Origin: Deltaproteobacteria bacterium
GTDB taxonomy: Bacteria > Bdellovibrionota_C > UBA2361 > SZUA-149 > JAITKM01
Reading direction: 5' to 3'
DNA: 10,544 nt
NCBI GenBank assembly: GCA_031278395.1
Contig: JAITKM010000056.1
Coordinates: 1-10,544 of the forward strand
A program made the translations under genes and the position numbers. Below are positions 1 to 6,215 of this stretch, in pieces (position 1 is the first letter of the stretch; each line of letters begins with the position of its first letter). Under the pieces are notes generated by a model, which was not told where the DNA came from, made no database searches, and was given only the letters and a program-made list of their open reading frames with translations.

Positions 1-27
1 TAGTAATATTCAATAGTTATCTTTAAA

Positions 28-120
28 AAAATACCCTACACTAAAAACAAGCAAGTAAAAATTCGTTTCATATTAGAATTATCATAAAAAGATCATAAAA
101 GAACCCTGTACTAGAGAAAA
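28..120. repeat. degenerate copies of the dispersed ctggtgcagggt motif
   Basis: Two diverged reverse-orientation matches to the dispersed motif lie here: ataccctacactaaaa near 31-46 and gaaccctgtactagag at 101-116. Both differ from the consensus accctgcaccagaaaa at several bases. No gene is supported in bases 1-199, which are otherwise very AT-rich. Confidence 0.4.
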
Positions 121-199
121 ACTAAAGTAATCCGATACCAGAAAAACCAGACCAGATAATGTATAATGTAGCATAAAATATAAAAAACTTTCTTTGCTT

Positions 200-237
200 A
201 AAAAGCGGCGATAATTACGCAAAATAATTATCACCGC
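200..237 (-). terminator. Rho-independent terminator of the 71-aa gene
   Basis: On the minus strand a 13-bp stem (gcggtgataatta pairing with taattatcgccgc, one T-G wobble) closes a loop of about 7 nt and is followed by five T residues (plus-strand aaaaa at 200-204). It begins 13 bases after the stop codon of the minus-strand gene ending at 250. The plus-strand version has a C-A mismatch where the minus strand has the wobble, which favours minus-strand function. Confidence 0.8.
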
Positions 238-249
238 CTTAAGCAATAG

Positions 250-465
250 TTATATCATTCGATTAAGCAACATTTTAAGTTGCTGATAGTAATGTATAAC
301 ACCTTCCTTAGATTTAGCGTTAATTAAATTGTTTATCGCCTCGTCTAATATACTTGAATCTCTCTCTATTCCGCTACGGGTTTCAATTACCTGCTGTGCT
401 TGTTCGATAATATTTGTAACCTGTAATTGAACTTTTTCGGAATAAAAAAATTCATCTCTAATCAT
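250..465 (-). CDS. small protein of unknown function, 71 aa
   Basis: The start was placed at the ATG at 465 because AAAGGAGG lies 4 bases upstream of it. A longer reading to 522 would add a hydrophobic N-terminus with no ribosome binding site. The protein begins MIRDEFFYSEKVQ, is mostly polar and charged, and looks helical throughout (QLQVTNIIEQAQQVIETR, then SILDEAINNLINAKSK). It has no cysteines, no signal peptide and no motif I recognise. It stands alone between AT-rich spacers with its own terminator, so it is probably a real, separately transcribed gene. A small regulatory or structural protein is possible, but no function can be assigned from the sequence. Confidence 0.6.
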   Translation of the reverse strand: MIRDEFFYSEKVQLQVTNIIEQAQQVIETRSGIERDSSILDEAINNLINAKSKEGVIHYYQQLKMLLNRMI

Positions 466-533
466 AAAACCTCCTTTCGCCAAAGGCAAAAAAAATAAAA
501 CCCTAACTTCTATGCCACACAATTAATTTTTGA

Positions 534-561
534 CTATTATATAAAATCAATTCTATGTCAC
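534..561 (-). promoter_or_regulatory. possible promoter for the 71-aa gene
   Basis: Reading the minus strand, GTGACA (556-561) is followed after 16 bases by TAATAG, which overlaps a better TATAAT (536-541) at 14-base spacing. It lies about 70 bases upstream of the start at 465. In DNA this AT-rich such matches arise easily by chance. Confidence 0.25.
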
Positions 562-613
562 AGGCAGTTTTCTATTTTGGAGTTCTAAATTTTTATTCGC
601 CATATTTTTAGTT

Positions 614-642
614 TTATCTTTTTAATTAATTTAAAAAGATAA
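614..642. repeat. 12-bp AT-only inverted repeat in the 466-702 spacer
   Basis: ttatctttttaa (614-625) and ttaaaaagataa (631-642) are perfect reverse complements around a 5-base loop. It lies downstream of the minus-strand peptidase gene and could weakly terminate it, but it has a single G-C pair per arm region and no clear T tract. Apart from this and the possible promoter at 534-561, nothing is visible in the spacer. Confidence 0.45.
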
Positions 643-702
643 TATTATGTTAAAGAGTGTGTATTTTGATAGCATTTTATGACATTAATCATAAAAACAA
701 TT

Positions 703-1473
703 TTAATTGCTTGCTCTATTAGCCACAAACTTTTCCACCGCTTTAACTAAATTAGTTTCAGGTTGTATTCCCATTAAAGCATCCATGTAAGCGTAATCTC
801 TAGTCGTTTCTTGATGCGGTGATGTCGTGCAATCAGACCATTTATAAGCATATTTAAAGTCTTGATTATCATCTGTAACATACATACATAAATTATCTAC
901 TAATCGCTCTTTTTCCTCTTGGCACAAATTAAATTTTTGAACAATTAATTCTTCAATACCTAAATGAAGAATTTCATGAAGTATTACAGCCGTTTGATGA
1001 GGCAGATATTCCGGACGTTTTTCACTATTGCATAAATAAACGCAGCCAGTGCCATTATCACAAAAATAATATGATGACCAAGCACGATATAAATGAGGGA
1101 TAACGAAATATTCGTTGCAAATTTTAAAATACCAATTTTTATTTAATTCCTCAACCTTATACCAACACTTCTCAATTGCCAGTAAAGACAATTCCGCCCG
1201 CTGAACCCTCTCTATATATTCATCTGGTAAATAAAGCTCTTGTTCAAAACGTTTAGAATATTTTTCAGTAAATTTACTATCTCTTGAATCATTAGGATTA
1301 ATTAAGTGTGCATCTTTTAACATCTCATTAATCAATGGATTATTTAGATCAGAAAAAAACTTTTTAGCCCATAATCGACCATTTTTTTCGAACCAATCAA
1401 ACTGATAGACAGTCCAATACAAATCATCAAATGCGTCCCACGCTTCCGGAATTTTACATTTTATATTTAACAT
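703..1473 (-). CDS. putative zinc metallopeptidase (HEXXH), candidate RiPP leader peptidase
   Basis: A 256-aa protein beginning MLNIKCKIPEAW. AAGGGA 8 bases upstream of the ATG at 1473 supports the start. Residues 166-170 read HEILH inside VILHEILHLGIEEL, the zinc-binding HEXXH motif with catalytic Glu167. A later acidic helix (EEKERLVDNL, about 187-195) could supply the third ligand. The N-terminal 120 residues are rich in Trp and Tyr and charged. Six cysteines lie between 103 and 206. There is no signal peptide or membrane helix, so a cytoplasmic enzyme is expected. It is the next gene after the precursor peptide on the same strand, beyond a hairpin terminator, so cleavage of the precursor leader is a reasonable inference. 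The metallopeptidase class is well supported by the motif; the substrate is not shown. I cannot place it in a named family. Confidence 0.65.
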   Translation of the reverse strand: MLNIKCKIPEAWDAFDDLYWTVYQFDWFEKNGRLWAKKFFSDLNNPLINEMLKDAHLINPNDSRDSKFTEKYSKRFEQELYLPDEYIERVQRAELSLLAIEKCWYKVEELNKNWYFKICNEYFVIPHLYRAWSSYYFCDNGTGCVYLCNSEKRPEYLPHQTAVILHEILHLGIEELIVQKFNLCQEEKERLVDNLCMYVTDDNQDFKYAYKWSDCTTSPHQETTRDYAYMDALMGIQPETNLVKAVEKFVANRASN

Positions 1474-1503
1474 ATTAATTATCCCTTAATTAATATTTTT
1501 TTT

Positions 1504-1534
1504 AAAAAAAAGGAGATGATGACCCTCATCTTCC
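1504..1534 (-). terminator. hairpin plus T-run between precursor and peptidase genes
   Basis: On the minus strand GGAAGATGA ... TCATCTCC forms a stem (one bulged base) followed by eight T residues (plus-strand 1504-1511). It lies about 35 bases after the precursor stop codon and 31 bases before the peptidase start. It should end most precursor transcripts and allow only read-through into the peptidase gene. Confidence 0.65.
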
Positions 1535-1540
1535 AAAGGG

Positions 1541-1556
1541 GCTAAAACCTTTTAGC
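1541..1556. repeat. perfect short palindrome after precursor gene
   Basis: gctaaaa and ttttagc (7 bp each, 2-base loop) lie between the precursor stop and the terminator hairpin. It may form a second 3' hairpin that protects the precursor mRNA end. Confidence 0.5.
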
Positions 1557-1569
1557 AAAACGTTTATCT

Positions 1570-1761
1570 TTAGTCCGTGCACTTGCACAGGTTCTCTGAA
1601 CAATTACCAGGACCACCGTGACCACCACTCGTGCAAGATCCATACACTAACGATTTGTCGTTAGTAGGTAATTCGCCTACATACAACGGAATAATCGCTG
1701 GTGCTATGCTACTCTGCAGCTCCGGCAACGGTAACACTTCATGCTCAACTACGTTCTTCAT
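1570..1761 (-). CDS. Cys/Gly-rich RiPP precursor peptide, 63 aa
   Basis: The ATG at 1761 is preceded by GAGGAGGTGAT, an almost perfect complement of the 16S rRNA 3' end, so strong translation is expected. Residues 1-40 look like a leader: MKNVVEHEVLPLPELQ, then a hydrophobic IAPAIIPLYVGEL stretch. Residues 41-63 look like a core: GSCTSGGHGGPGNC followed by SENLCKCTD, with Cys43, Cys54, Cys59 and Cys61 and a Gly/His-rich segment. The gene lies 28 bases downstream of a radical SAM/SPASM maturase on the same strand, the typical arrangement for sactipeptide or ranthipeptide-like systems. The likely chemistry is thioether or another radical crosslink at the Cys-rich tail; this is inferred from context. 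It does not match the SCIFF (six-Cys) or GDL-motif precursor patterns as I know them, so it may belong to an unnamed precursor family. Confidence 0.75.
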   Translation of the reverse strand: MKNVVEHEVLPLPELQSSIAPAIIPLYVGELPTNDKSLVYGSCTSGGHGGPGNCSENLCKCTD

Positions 1762-1775
1762 ATTATCACCTCCTC
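1750..1775 (-). promoter_or_regulatory. very strong ribosome binding site of the precursor gene
   Basis: Minus-strand GAGAGGAGGTGATAATATG places a 9-10 base match to the anti-Shine-Dalgarno sequence just ahead of the ATG. It decides the start and sets this gene apart from its neighbours, which have weak or ordinary sites. This fits a peptide made in excess of its maturase. Confidence 0.8.
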
Positions 1776-1789
1776 TCGGACTTCAAAAG

Positions 1790-3121
1790 TCAGTTTGTGT
1801 TACTTACAGTTGCAAATCCACCGATTACAAGGTCTGTAAGAAACTCCTTGTAATCTTCGGAAATATTTGTACCAAACAAATATGTTTTGCCAGGAACAAT
1901 ATTCCTAAGGAACGTTCGTGCTTCAATATTTACTAGTTGCCTGGAATTAGAATTATCCTGCCAAACAACCGCACCAAATTCTTCATCCCGCACACTAAAA
2001 TCGCCAAAAGTCACCGTTGTGCATCCGGAGATACTACGTCGCACGTTTTTTTGGCGTGCCACTATCATCTCAAATGCACGTTCTGCGTTTTCTTTTCTCA
2101 TAAGCGGGTCACAACCATCTTTTTTGCCAGTTGCTATGTAACCGGCATAATGGCAACCGCCACCACACTTATACAAAAGTTTGCAATCGCGACATTCAGT
2201 CGGAACGCAAGCATCTGTTCGACGGTCATTAAAATTTTCCCACAAATCAACCAACGAAAAATCGCTTAGTGATTTGGTGCTATTGGCTTGCTCCATTGCA
2301 CAAGCACGGATGACACCATTTGCTCCAATAACAGCAACGCCAATTCCAGCAGAGCAACCTGATGAAAAATATTCCGGACTCGTAGCAATTTCAGGAATCA
2401 AACACAACGGAACTCTTGCAGTATTCCACGTCTTGAGACCGTATTGCCGATTAATGACCTCTAGCATCCCAAGCACTTTAACTTTCTCTTCGCGAGTTAA
2501 GTCCAAGGCTGAAAAATTGCTACAGTTAATTGGCCGAGACGCAAAATCAATATGCATCCCTTCGCATCCAATACTTGCAAACAGTTGTGCTGTTTGCTGA
2601 ATGTCAGTAAAATTAAGCCTACTGACAACCATATTGGCTGAAATTCCAACGAATAACTTCAGACAACGTTCAATCCCTGCAATCGTAAGTTTATGTGATC
2701 CAACAACACCTGTAATTGTATCATGAATTTCAGGACAAGAACCAAGCAAGGACGTGAATATCCTAGTAAGTCCAAGTTCTTTCAATTCAAACAATCTCTC
2801 ATTCGTAAGCAAAGTTACGTTAGAGTTCATTGATACTTTGATGCTTACTTCTTTACATCGCTTAAGTAACAACTTAACGACCCGATAGTTCGTAAGCGGT
2901 TCACCGCCTGTTAAACACACACTAAGGACTTCGGATGCAATCAACTCATCCATAATCCTATTAGCGAGTGCTTCTGACATATGCTCCGCTGACGAACATG
3001 TCTGCTGAACTCCCAAATCACGCCAGGAATTGTAACAATGTTTGCAACCAAGATTGCAATTACCTGTTACTTCAACGAACACGTGAAGTGGCGATTTCAA
3101 CTTCCTGTACAATCTACTCAT
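1790..3121 (-). CDS. radical SAM/SPASM peptide maturase with C-terminal PqqD-like (RRE) domain
   Basis: A 443-aa protein. The ATG at 3121 was chosen over an upstream one because GAAAGGAGA lies about 8 bases before it. Residues 22-29 read CNLGCKHC, the CX3CX2C motif that binds the SAM-reducing 4Fe-4S cluster. LTGGEPL at 70-76 is the SAM-binding GGE motif. A SPASM region at about 256-340 has many cysteines (256, 274, 305, 310, 313, 319, 323, 337) in CVPTECRDC and KCGGGC contexts and should bind two auxiliary clusters. From about 370 the protein continues FGDFSVRDEEFGAVVW ... EDYKEFLTDLVIGGFA, which has the look of a PqqD-type RiPP recognition element that grips the precursor leader. It is cytoplasmic and oxygen-sensitive by family. 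It sits directly upstream of the precursor gene in one operon. Enzyme class is near certain, the RRE domain is probable and the exact modification is unknown. Confidence 0.9.
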   Translation of the reverse strand: MSRLYRKLKSPLHVFVEVTGNCNLGCKHCYNSWRDLGVQQTCSSAEHMSEALANRIMDELIASEVLSVCLTGGEPLTNYRVVKLLLKRCKEVSIKVSMNSNVTLLTNERLFELKELGLTRIFTSLLGSCPEIHDTITGVVGSHKLTIAGIERCLKLFVGISANMVVSRLNFTDIQQTAQLFASIGCEGMHIDFASRPINCSNFSALDLTREEKVKVLGMLEVINRQYGLKTWNTARVPLCLIPEIATSPEYFSSGCSAGIGVAVIGANGVIRACAMEQANSTKSLSDFSLVDLWENFNDRRTDACVPTECRDCKLLYKCGGGCHYAGYIATGKKDGCDPLMRKENAERAFEMIVARQKNVRRSISGCTTVTFGDFSVRDEEFGAVVWQDNSNSRQLVNIEARTFLRNIVPGKTYLFGTNISEDYKEFLTDLVIGGFATVSNTN

Positions 3122-3200
3122 ATAGTGGTCTCCTTTCTGTGCTAAAAGCACGGTAAGTGGACTATGTAAAAATAAAACCTTGTGAACCTTGAATCGTTTT

Positions 3201-3283
3201 TGCCAGTATCAGGATTTGAACCTGCGATGGTTACATCGATCCCCCAACGGGATACATCAGCATAAAACTATAATGCTACGGCA
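3201..3283 (-). other. tRNA-like cloverleaf, degenerate; not a normal tRNA
   Basis: Read on the minus strand, the segment folds as TGCCG (acceptor, 5 bp with TGGCA at the end, one wobble), TA, a D-like arm GCAT/ATGC, an arm ATCCC-GTTGG-GGGAT, a long variable-like arm CGATG-TAAC-CATCG, and a T arm CAGG-TTCAAAT-CCTG. The T arm matches the tRNA consensus GGTTCAAATCC. The acceptor is short, the D loop lacks GG, the anticodon arm has no U33 in a 7-base loop, and no CCA follows. It may be a decayed class II tRNA, a phage tRNA remnant, or a leader structure upstream of the maturase gene. Confidence 0.4.
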
Positions 3284-3314
3284 TTACAGTATAATTTTAA
3301 GCAGGATTGTTAAA

Positions 3315-3437
3315 AAGAAAAAACAAGATCGGGGAGTTCAGAAATCAAAAAGTATTAGAATGATTCTTGTGATCTTTAGGCGGGAAGCCTTGAACATACA
3401 TCACAAGCTCCCCGACCGTGCGGTCGAAGATGTGATG
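3315..3437 (-). ncRNA. possible structured leader RNA or attenuator upstream of the maturase gene
   Basis: On the minus strand TCGGGGAG (3415-3408) and CTTGTGAT (3407-3400) stack continuously. They pair with CTCCCCGA (3336-3329) and ATCACAAG (3373-3366), enclosing a small AGGC/GCCT hairpin. The outer helix is followed by TCTTGTTTTTTC, so it resembles an intrinsic terminator. An upstream CATCACA (3437-3431) can instead pair with TGTGATG (3405-3399), which would compete with the inner helix. The CGACC/GGTCG hairpin at about 3414-3427 also competes. No protein is supported between 3158 and 3497. The structures are visible in the sequence, but no riboswitch class is recognised. Confidence 0.35.
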
Positions 3438-3497
3438 AGTTCATAGACATTAAAGTACTGAACAAAGTTACACACGCACAAGACGTATAATTAACCA

Positions 3498-3938
3498 TTA
3501 TTCAGAATTGCCACGCCGATCTCGACATACATCACTATGCCGAATACTTTTTTGAGCTTCTGGACAGCCCTCTTGCATATTCCGTCTTGTTTCTGCGCCA
3601 AAACACGCTAAAAACAAGCCAATTATGCTCAAACAGCATTGCGTTTTTTGTTTTTTACATAAACGCACGCTAATTAACCGCGGCTTATAGAATAAGTTAA
3701 ATTTAAAGTCAATAACTTTTATAAAAAATATGTGTTTTATGGTGCAGGGTTCTTTTTGTAGCTTTGTAGCTTCGTAATTTGGTTTTGGTTGAGCGACGAT
3801 CCATTTTCTCCAGTGAGCATCAGGAGCCAGCACGCCGAAATATCTCACCAGATGCATTCGCGCAGGAGCTATAATGTTTGCGAGGTGTGCGATGAGCTCG
3901 AGCGGAGTCAGGACAATAGCAGTAGCTCCGTCAGTAAA
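3498..3938 (-). pseudogene. IS91-family transposase, C-terminal fragment
   Basis: In the minus frame entering at about 3938, the translation reads FTDGATAIVLTPLELIAHL, then ANIIAPARMHLVRYFGVLAP and DAHWRKWIVAQPKP. This is the conserved late region of IS91/ISCR-type Y2 transposases (PPPR.hl.RYhGvlAP). Upstream of it the frame stops at once and 37-bp tandem repeats begin, so the catalytic HUH and tyrosine regions are absent. From about 3775 the frame runs into non-homologous sequence containing a copy of the dispersed repeat (3734-3756) and continues open to 3498 without recognisable similarity. The transposase stretch is GC-richer than its surroundings, as expected for acquired DNA. Dead remnant; confidence is high for the 3780-3938 part only. 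Confidence 0.75.
3734..3756 (+). repeat. copy of dispersed ctggtgcagggt repeat inside the transposase remnant
   Basis: ttttatggtgcagggttctt differs from the inverted-repeat end at 5997-6019 at a few positions. It lies just downstream of the last recognisable transposase codons, which suggests it was inserted there or arose at the breakpoint. Confidence 0.5.
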
Positions 3939-4045
3939 TACTTATTATATTTATAATATAAATTTTATGTATAAATACTTATTATAATTATAACATGAAT
4001 TTTATGTATAAATATTTAGTAATAATAATATATAAAATTCATGCA
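3935..4045. repeat. three 37-bp tandem repeats, AT-rich
   Basis: Units are 3935-3971, 3972-4008 and 4009-4045. Each starts taaata and ends tatgta or catgca. Units 1 and 2 differ at about three positions; unit 3 is more diverged. A degraded fourth unit (about 4046-4083) ends in the same atgta that provides the start codon region of the next gene. There are no spacers, so this is not a CRISPR array. It fills the gap between the transposase remnant and the Rz1-like gene. Confidence 0.75.
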
Positions 4046-4078
4046 TAAAATATTCAACCATAAAACGCCATAAGTCTT

Positions 4079-4270
4079 ATGTATAAATATTTGCAAGTAA
4101 TTATATGTTTAATTTTTTTAATTGCTTTTAGTTCTTGTAACTGTCTTATTGCTTCTAATTATTGTGAGCTGTATAAGCCTGTAAGTCTAGACGTGAATAA
4201 AGATACACCGCAAACTATGCGTGAAGTACTTTATAATAATAAAGTTTATGAGGAGCTTTGTAATAACTAG
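4079..4270 (+). CDS. Rz1-like outer-membrane spanin lipoprotein (phage lysis)
   Basis: A 63-aa protein with a signal peptide (MYKYLQVIICLIFLIAFSSC) ending in a plausible lipobox with Cys20. The mature part reads CELYKPVSLDVNKDTPQTM followed by REVLYNNKVYEELC. This resembles the short phage lysis proteins of the form C-x-x-x-P-I-Y-V-S...D...T...Q-I-x-x-N-x-x-x-x-x-x-C that accompany spanin genes. In phage these disrupt the outer membrane at the last step of lysis. No Rz-like inner-membrane partner or endolysin is found nearby, so it is probably an orphan from a decayed prophage. The start codon lies in the last degraded copy of a tandem repeat and lacks a clear ribosome binding site, so expression is doubtful. 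Confidence 0.6.
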   Translation: MYKYLQVIICLIFLIAFSSCNCLIASNYCELYKPVSLDVNKDTPQTMREVLYNNKVYEELCNN

Positions 4271-4296
4271 CCATAAACCATAAAAAAAGAAGAAAC

Positions 4297-4800
4297 ATGG
4301 ACTTGGTAATATCCGTTATAATGTTCATTATAAAGGCTGTTTATTTTATTGTTGCCGGTTCTTTTATACTTGTAATGGTTATTATGTCGTTTATGCTGTC
4401 AAAGGAAGCCCTTGAAGAATTTATTGATTTTTTAAAAGGTTTAACTAAAAAAGACGTTCTTTTTTTCTTAAAATTTGTCGCATTCCTTGTTTATTGTGCT
4501 GTGGTATTTTTATTCTTTTGGATTCTTCTTGGTGAGCCTTTTTGGAGAATATGTGTTTCTTTAACAGACTTTCTGCCTGAAGAAAATCTTCTTTGTAGTG
4601 CTCTTCTTCTTATTCTTGGTTGTTCTTGTATGATTATGCCTTGGATAATAATATGTATGTGGGCTATTTTTCTTGATAAGTTATCAAAGAAAAAAGGAAA
4701 AAAATTTCAATTAAATGACATTCCTTTTTTTCTTATCCCTTTTATTCTTTTTCTTTTTCTTCTTTTTTGTGTTATCTGCTACAGAATTGGAATACCCTAA
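4297..4800 (+). CDS. membrane protein of unknown function, four predicted helices
   Basis: A 167-aa protein starting MDLVISVIMF, 26 bases after the spanin-like gene, with a weak AGAAGAA ahead of the ATG. Hydrophobic stretches at about 4-34, 55-79, 97-125 and 143-163 predict four membrane-spanning helices. A basic loop (KKDV, about 51-54) and a KLSKKKGKKF segment before the last helix should lie on the cytoplasmic side. No catalytic motif is visible. Its position behind a phage lysis-type gene suggests a prophage gene, possibly holin-like or an accessory membrane protein, but at four helices it does not match a standard small holin. The last 90 bases overlap the end of the opposite-strand phage fragment, so one of the two 3' ends is probably a read-through. 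Confidence 0.5.
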   Translation: MDLVISVIMFIIKAVYFIVAGSFILVMVIMSFMLSKEALEEFIDFLKGLTKKDVLFFLKFVAFLVYCAVVFLFFWILLGEPFWRICVSLTDFLPEENLLCSALLLILGCSCMIMPWIIICMWAIFLDKLSKKKGKKFQLNDIPFFLIPFILFLFLLFCVICYRIGIP

Positions 4801-5994
4801 CGCCTTCTTAAAATTAACTCCAAAGTCATCTTCCGTAATAATATCCCGTACTCCCTTAAGCTCATGAAGAATATTAAAGCTACCAACGCCCAAACCAGCA
4901 AGGTCTAAAAAATGAGCAATGGGGTTAAGATCTAAACCAAATAAATACTCTCCTCCTTCCTCTTTAATGGCTTGCTTAAGTTTCTTTAGTTTTTGAATTA
5001 AAATATTATTACTTTGATAATTATTGTCTAACAATACCGTACTTATTACCTCATCGAGAAACTCTCCATATAGCGGAATACCACCAAGAACCTCACTTTT
5101 TATATTATAAAGTAAATCTTTTTTACCCTTTTCTTTTTCTTCATCATCACCGGCAAACATATTAGTAATAGCAAAATTAGTTAATTCGCCAAATATTGCT
5201 ACTGCGGAAATAATAGCCGCAAGCTCTTTTGCTGATTCAGTTTTGCTAATATCTTTATTTTGCATCAACATAAAGTTTGACATCATGCCACGTAATTTTT
5301 GGATAGGCTCATTTTTAAATACTAAAAGCGACATGCCGAAAATAGGTATCTTTTTTAATTTTTGTTGTAATACGCTTTGCTTTGACCTTAAACTAGATTG
5401 CTGATATTCAAAGGTAAAATTTAAAACTTCCTCAATAGCCTTTTCATGAGTAAAGCCTTTTTCTATTAAAGAATCATAGTAAGCCTTACCCCCAAATACG
5501 ATAGCAAAATTATCAACTTCGGCTAACGCTCTTAGTCCAACTTTTTTAAACTTGTTCAAGCCTTGAATTCCCCGATATAAAGAATCAGTTCTATTTAGAA
5601 CCCAATTGTCTAAACCGCCTTCAGTCTTGCCGTAGGCTTCTGCAAGTTTTTCAAGCCCTAGACTCAAAAGCCCTTTGTCGTTTTTTAGTCTCTGTATCTC
5701 TGAACTAAGTTTAGCCATTTCCCGTCTATCAACTAACACTTCAATACTCTTGCCCCATTTTTTAGTCTCACTCCAGTTGGTAATATTGTGCATAAATCTT
5801 TGAGGAAATTCTGATAAGCCAGTTTTTCCCCAATAGGTAACAAGGTTAGTTATATTTTTAAATGCTGATATAGGTTTATAAGCTAAAATAGAGGCTGCAG
5901 CATTAGCAGTTAAAGAATCTACAAGCCCATGCATTTGCATGTTAATAGGGTCTGTATACATTTGCATCCCTATAGTAGAGGACAAGCTCTCTTT
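4711..5994 (-). pseudogene. C-terminal fragment of a large phage polyvalent protein (LPD38-like)
   Basis: About 424 codons are open from the frame's first sense codon after a stop at 5995-5997; the first usable starts are TTG 5985 or ATG 5967. The pattern AEVDNFAIVFGGKAYYDSLI, then EKGFTHEKAIEEVLNFTF, then QQSSLRSKQS and a short FKNEPIQKLRG matches, from memory, the terminal module of huge phage/MGE polyvalent or internal virion proteins, which usually exceed 1000 residues. A hydrophobic stretch (ELAAIISAVAIFGELTNFAI) follows, as in that group. The missing N-terminal part was lost where the inverted-repeat element 5997-6143 begins. The last residues are a lysine-rich tail (KKKKKKK, then KRDKKKR), which is the antisense of the neighbour's last membrane helix and probably lies beyond the original stop. 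Likely a non-functional prophage remnant. Confidence 0.55.
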
Positions 5995-5996
5995 TT

Positions 5997-6143
5997 ATTT
6001 TCTGGTGCAGGGTTACTTTTCAATCTTTTTAATTTTGATTTTTTTAGAAATAACAAATAAATTTAAGATATTATAGTATTTAACCTATAAAAAAATAAGA
6101 AATGAAGTAGCCCTGTACATAAAGTAACCCTGCACCAGAAAAT
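5997..6143. mobile_element. 147-bp MITE-like element with 23-bp inverted ends
   Basis: The left end 5997-6019 (core ctggtgcagggttac) and the right end 6121-6143 (core gtaaccctgcaccag) are perfect reverse complements over 23 bp. The interior is about 100 bp of AT-rich DNA with no coding capacity, and holds one degraded internal copy (ccctgtacat, 6111-6120). No obvious target duplication is seen. The left end coincides with the truncation of the phage protein gene. It may be a non-autonomous insertion element or a spreading palindromic repeat; no transposase with matching ends is in the window. Confidence 0.6.
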
Positions 6144-6209
6144 CCAAATTTAAATTAGAAACTTGCCTATATATTTTTTTTTTGATATCGGCGGCTAGCG
6201 ATTTATTGA

Positions 6210-6215
6210 TATAAT
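6210..6215 (+). promoter_or_regulatory. possible -10 box upstream of the radical SAM remnant
   Basis: TATAAT followed by GGG lies about 130 bases before the remnant start. The best -35-like sequence, TTGATA (6182-6187), is 22 bases upstream, which is too far for a standard sigma-70 promoter. The rest of 6144-6343 shows no gene, only AT-rich spacer and a weak copy of the dispersed motif (aatcctgcactaact, about 6235). Confidence 0.2.

Noticed and set aside
1631-2600. Several plus-strand open frames opposite the precursor and maturase genes
   Set aside because: They lie antisense to genes with clear motifs and ribosome binding sites and show no recognisable domains of their own.
3201-3437. tmRNA (including the two-piece alphaproteobacterial form) or a T-box leader
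   Set aside because: No tag-peptide reading frame ending in ALA-like residues, no CCA-bearing acceptor and no T-box sequence were seen. Only the T-arm consensus matches.
3189-3446. Plus-strand 85-aa frame across the structured RNA region
   Set aside because: Its translation is the antisense of a tRNA-like T arm and of helices. It has no ribosome binding site and no protein features.
3935-4083. CRISPR array
   Set aside because: Repeat units are directly adjacent with no unique spacers, and no cas-like gene is present.
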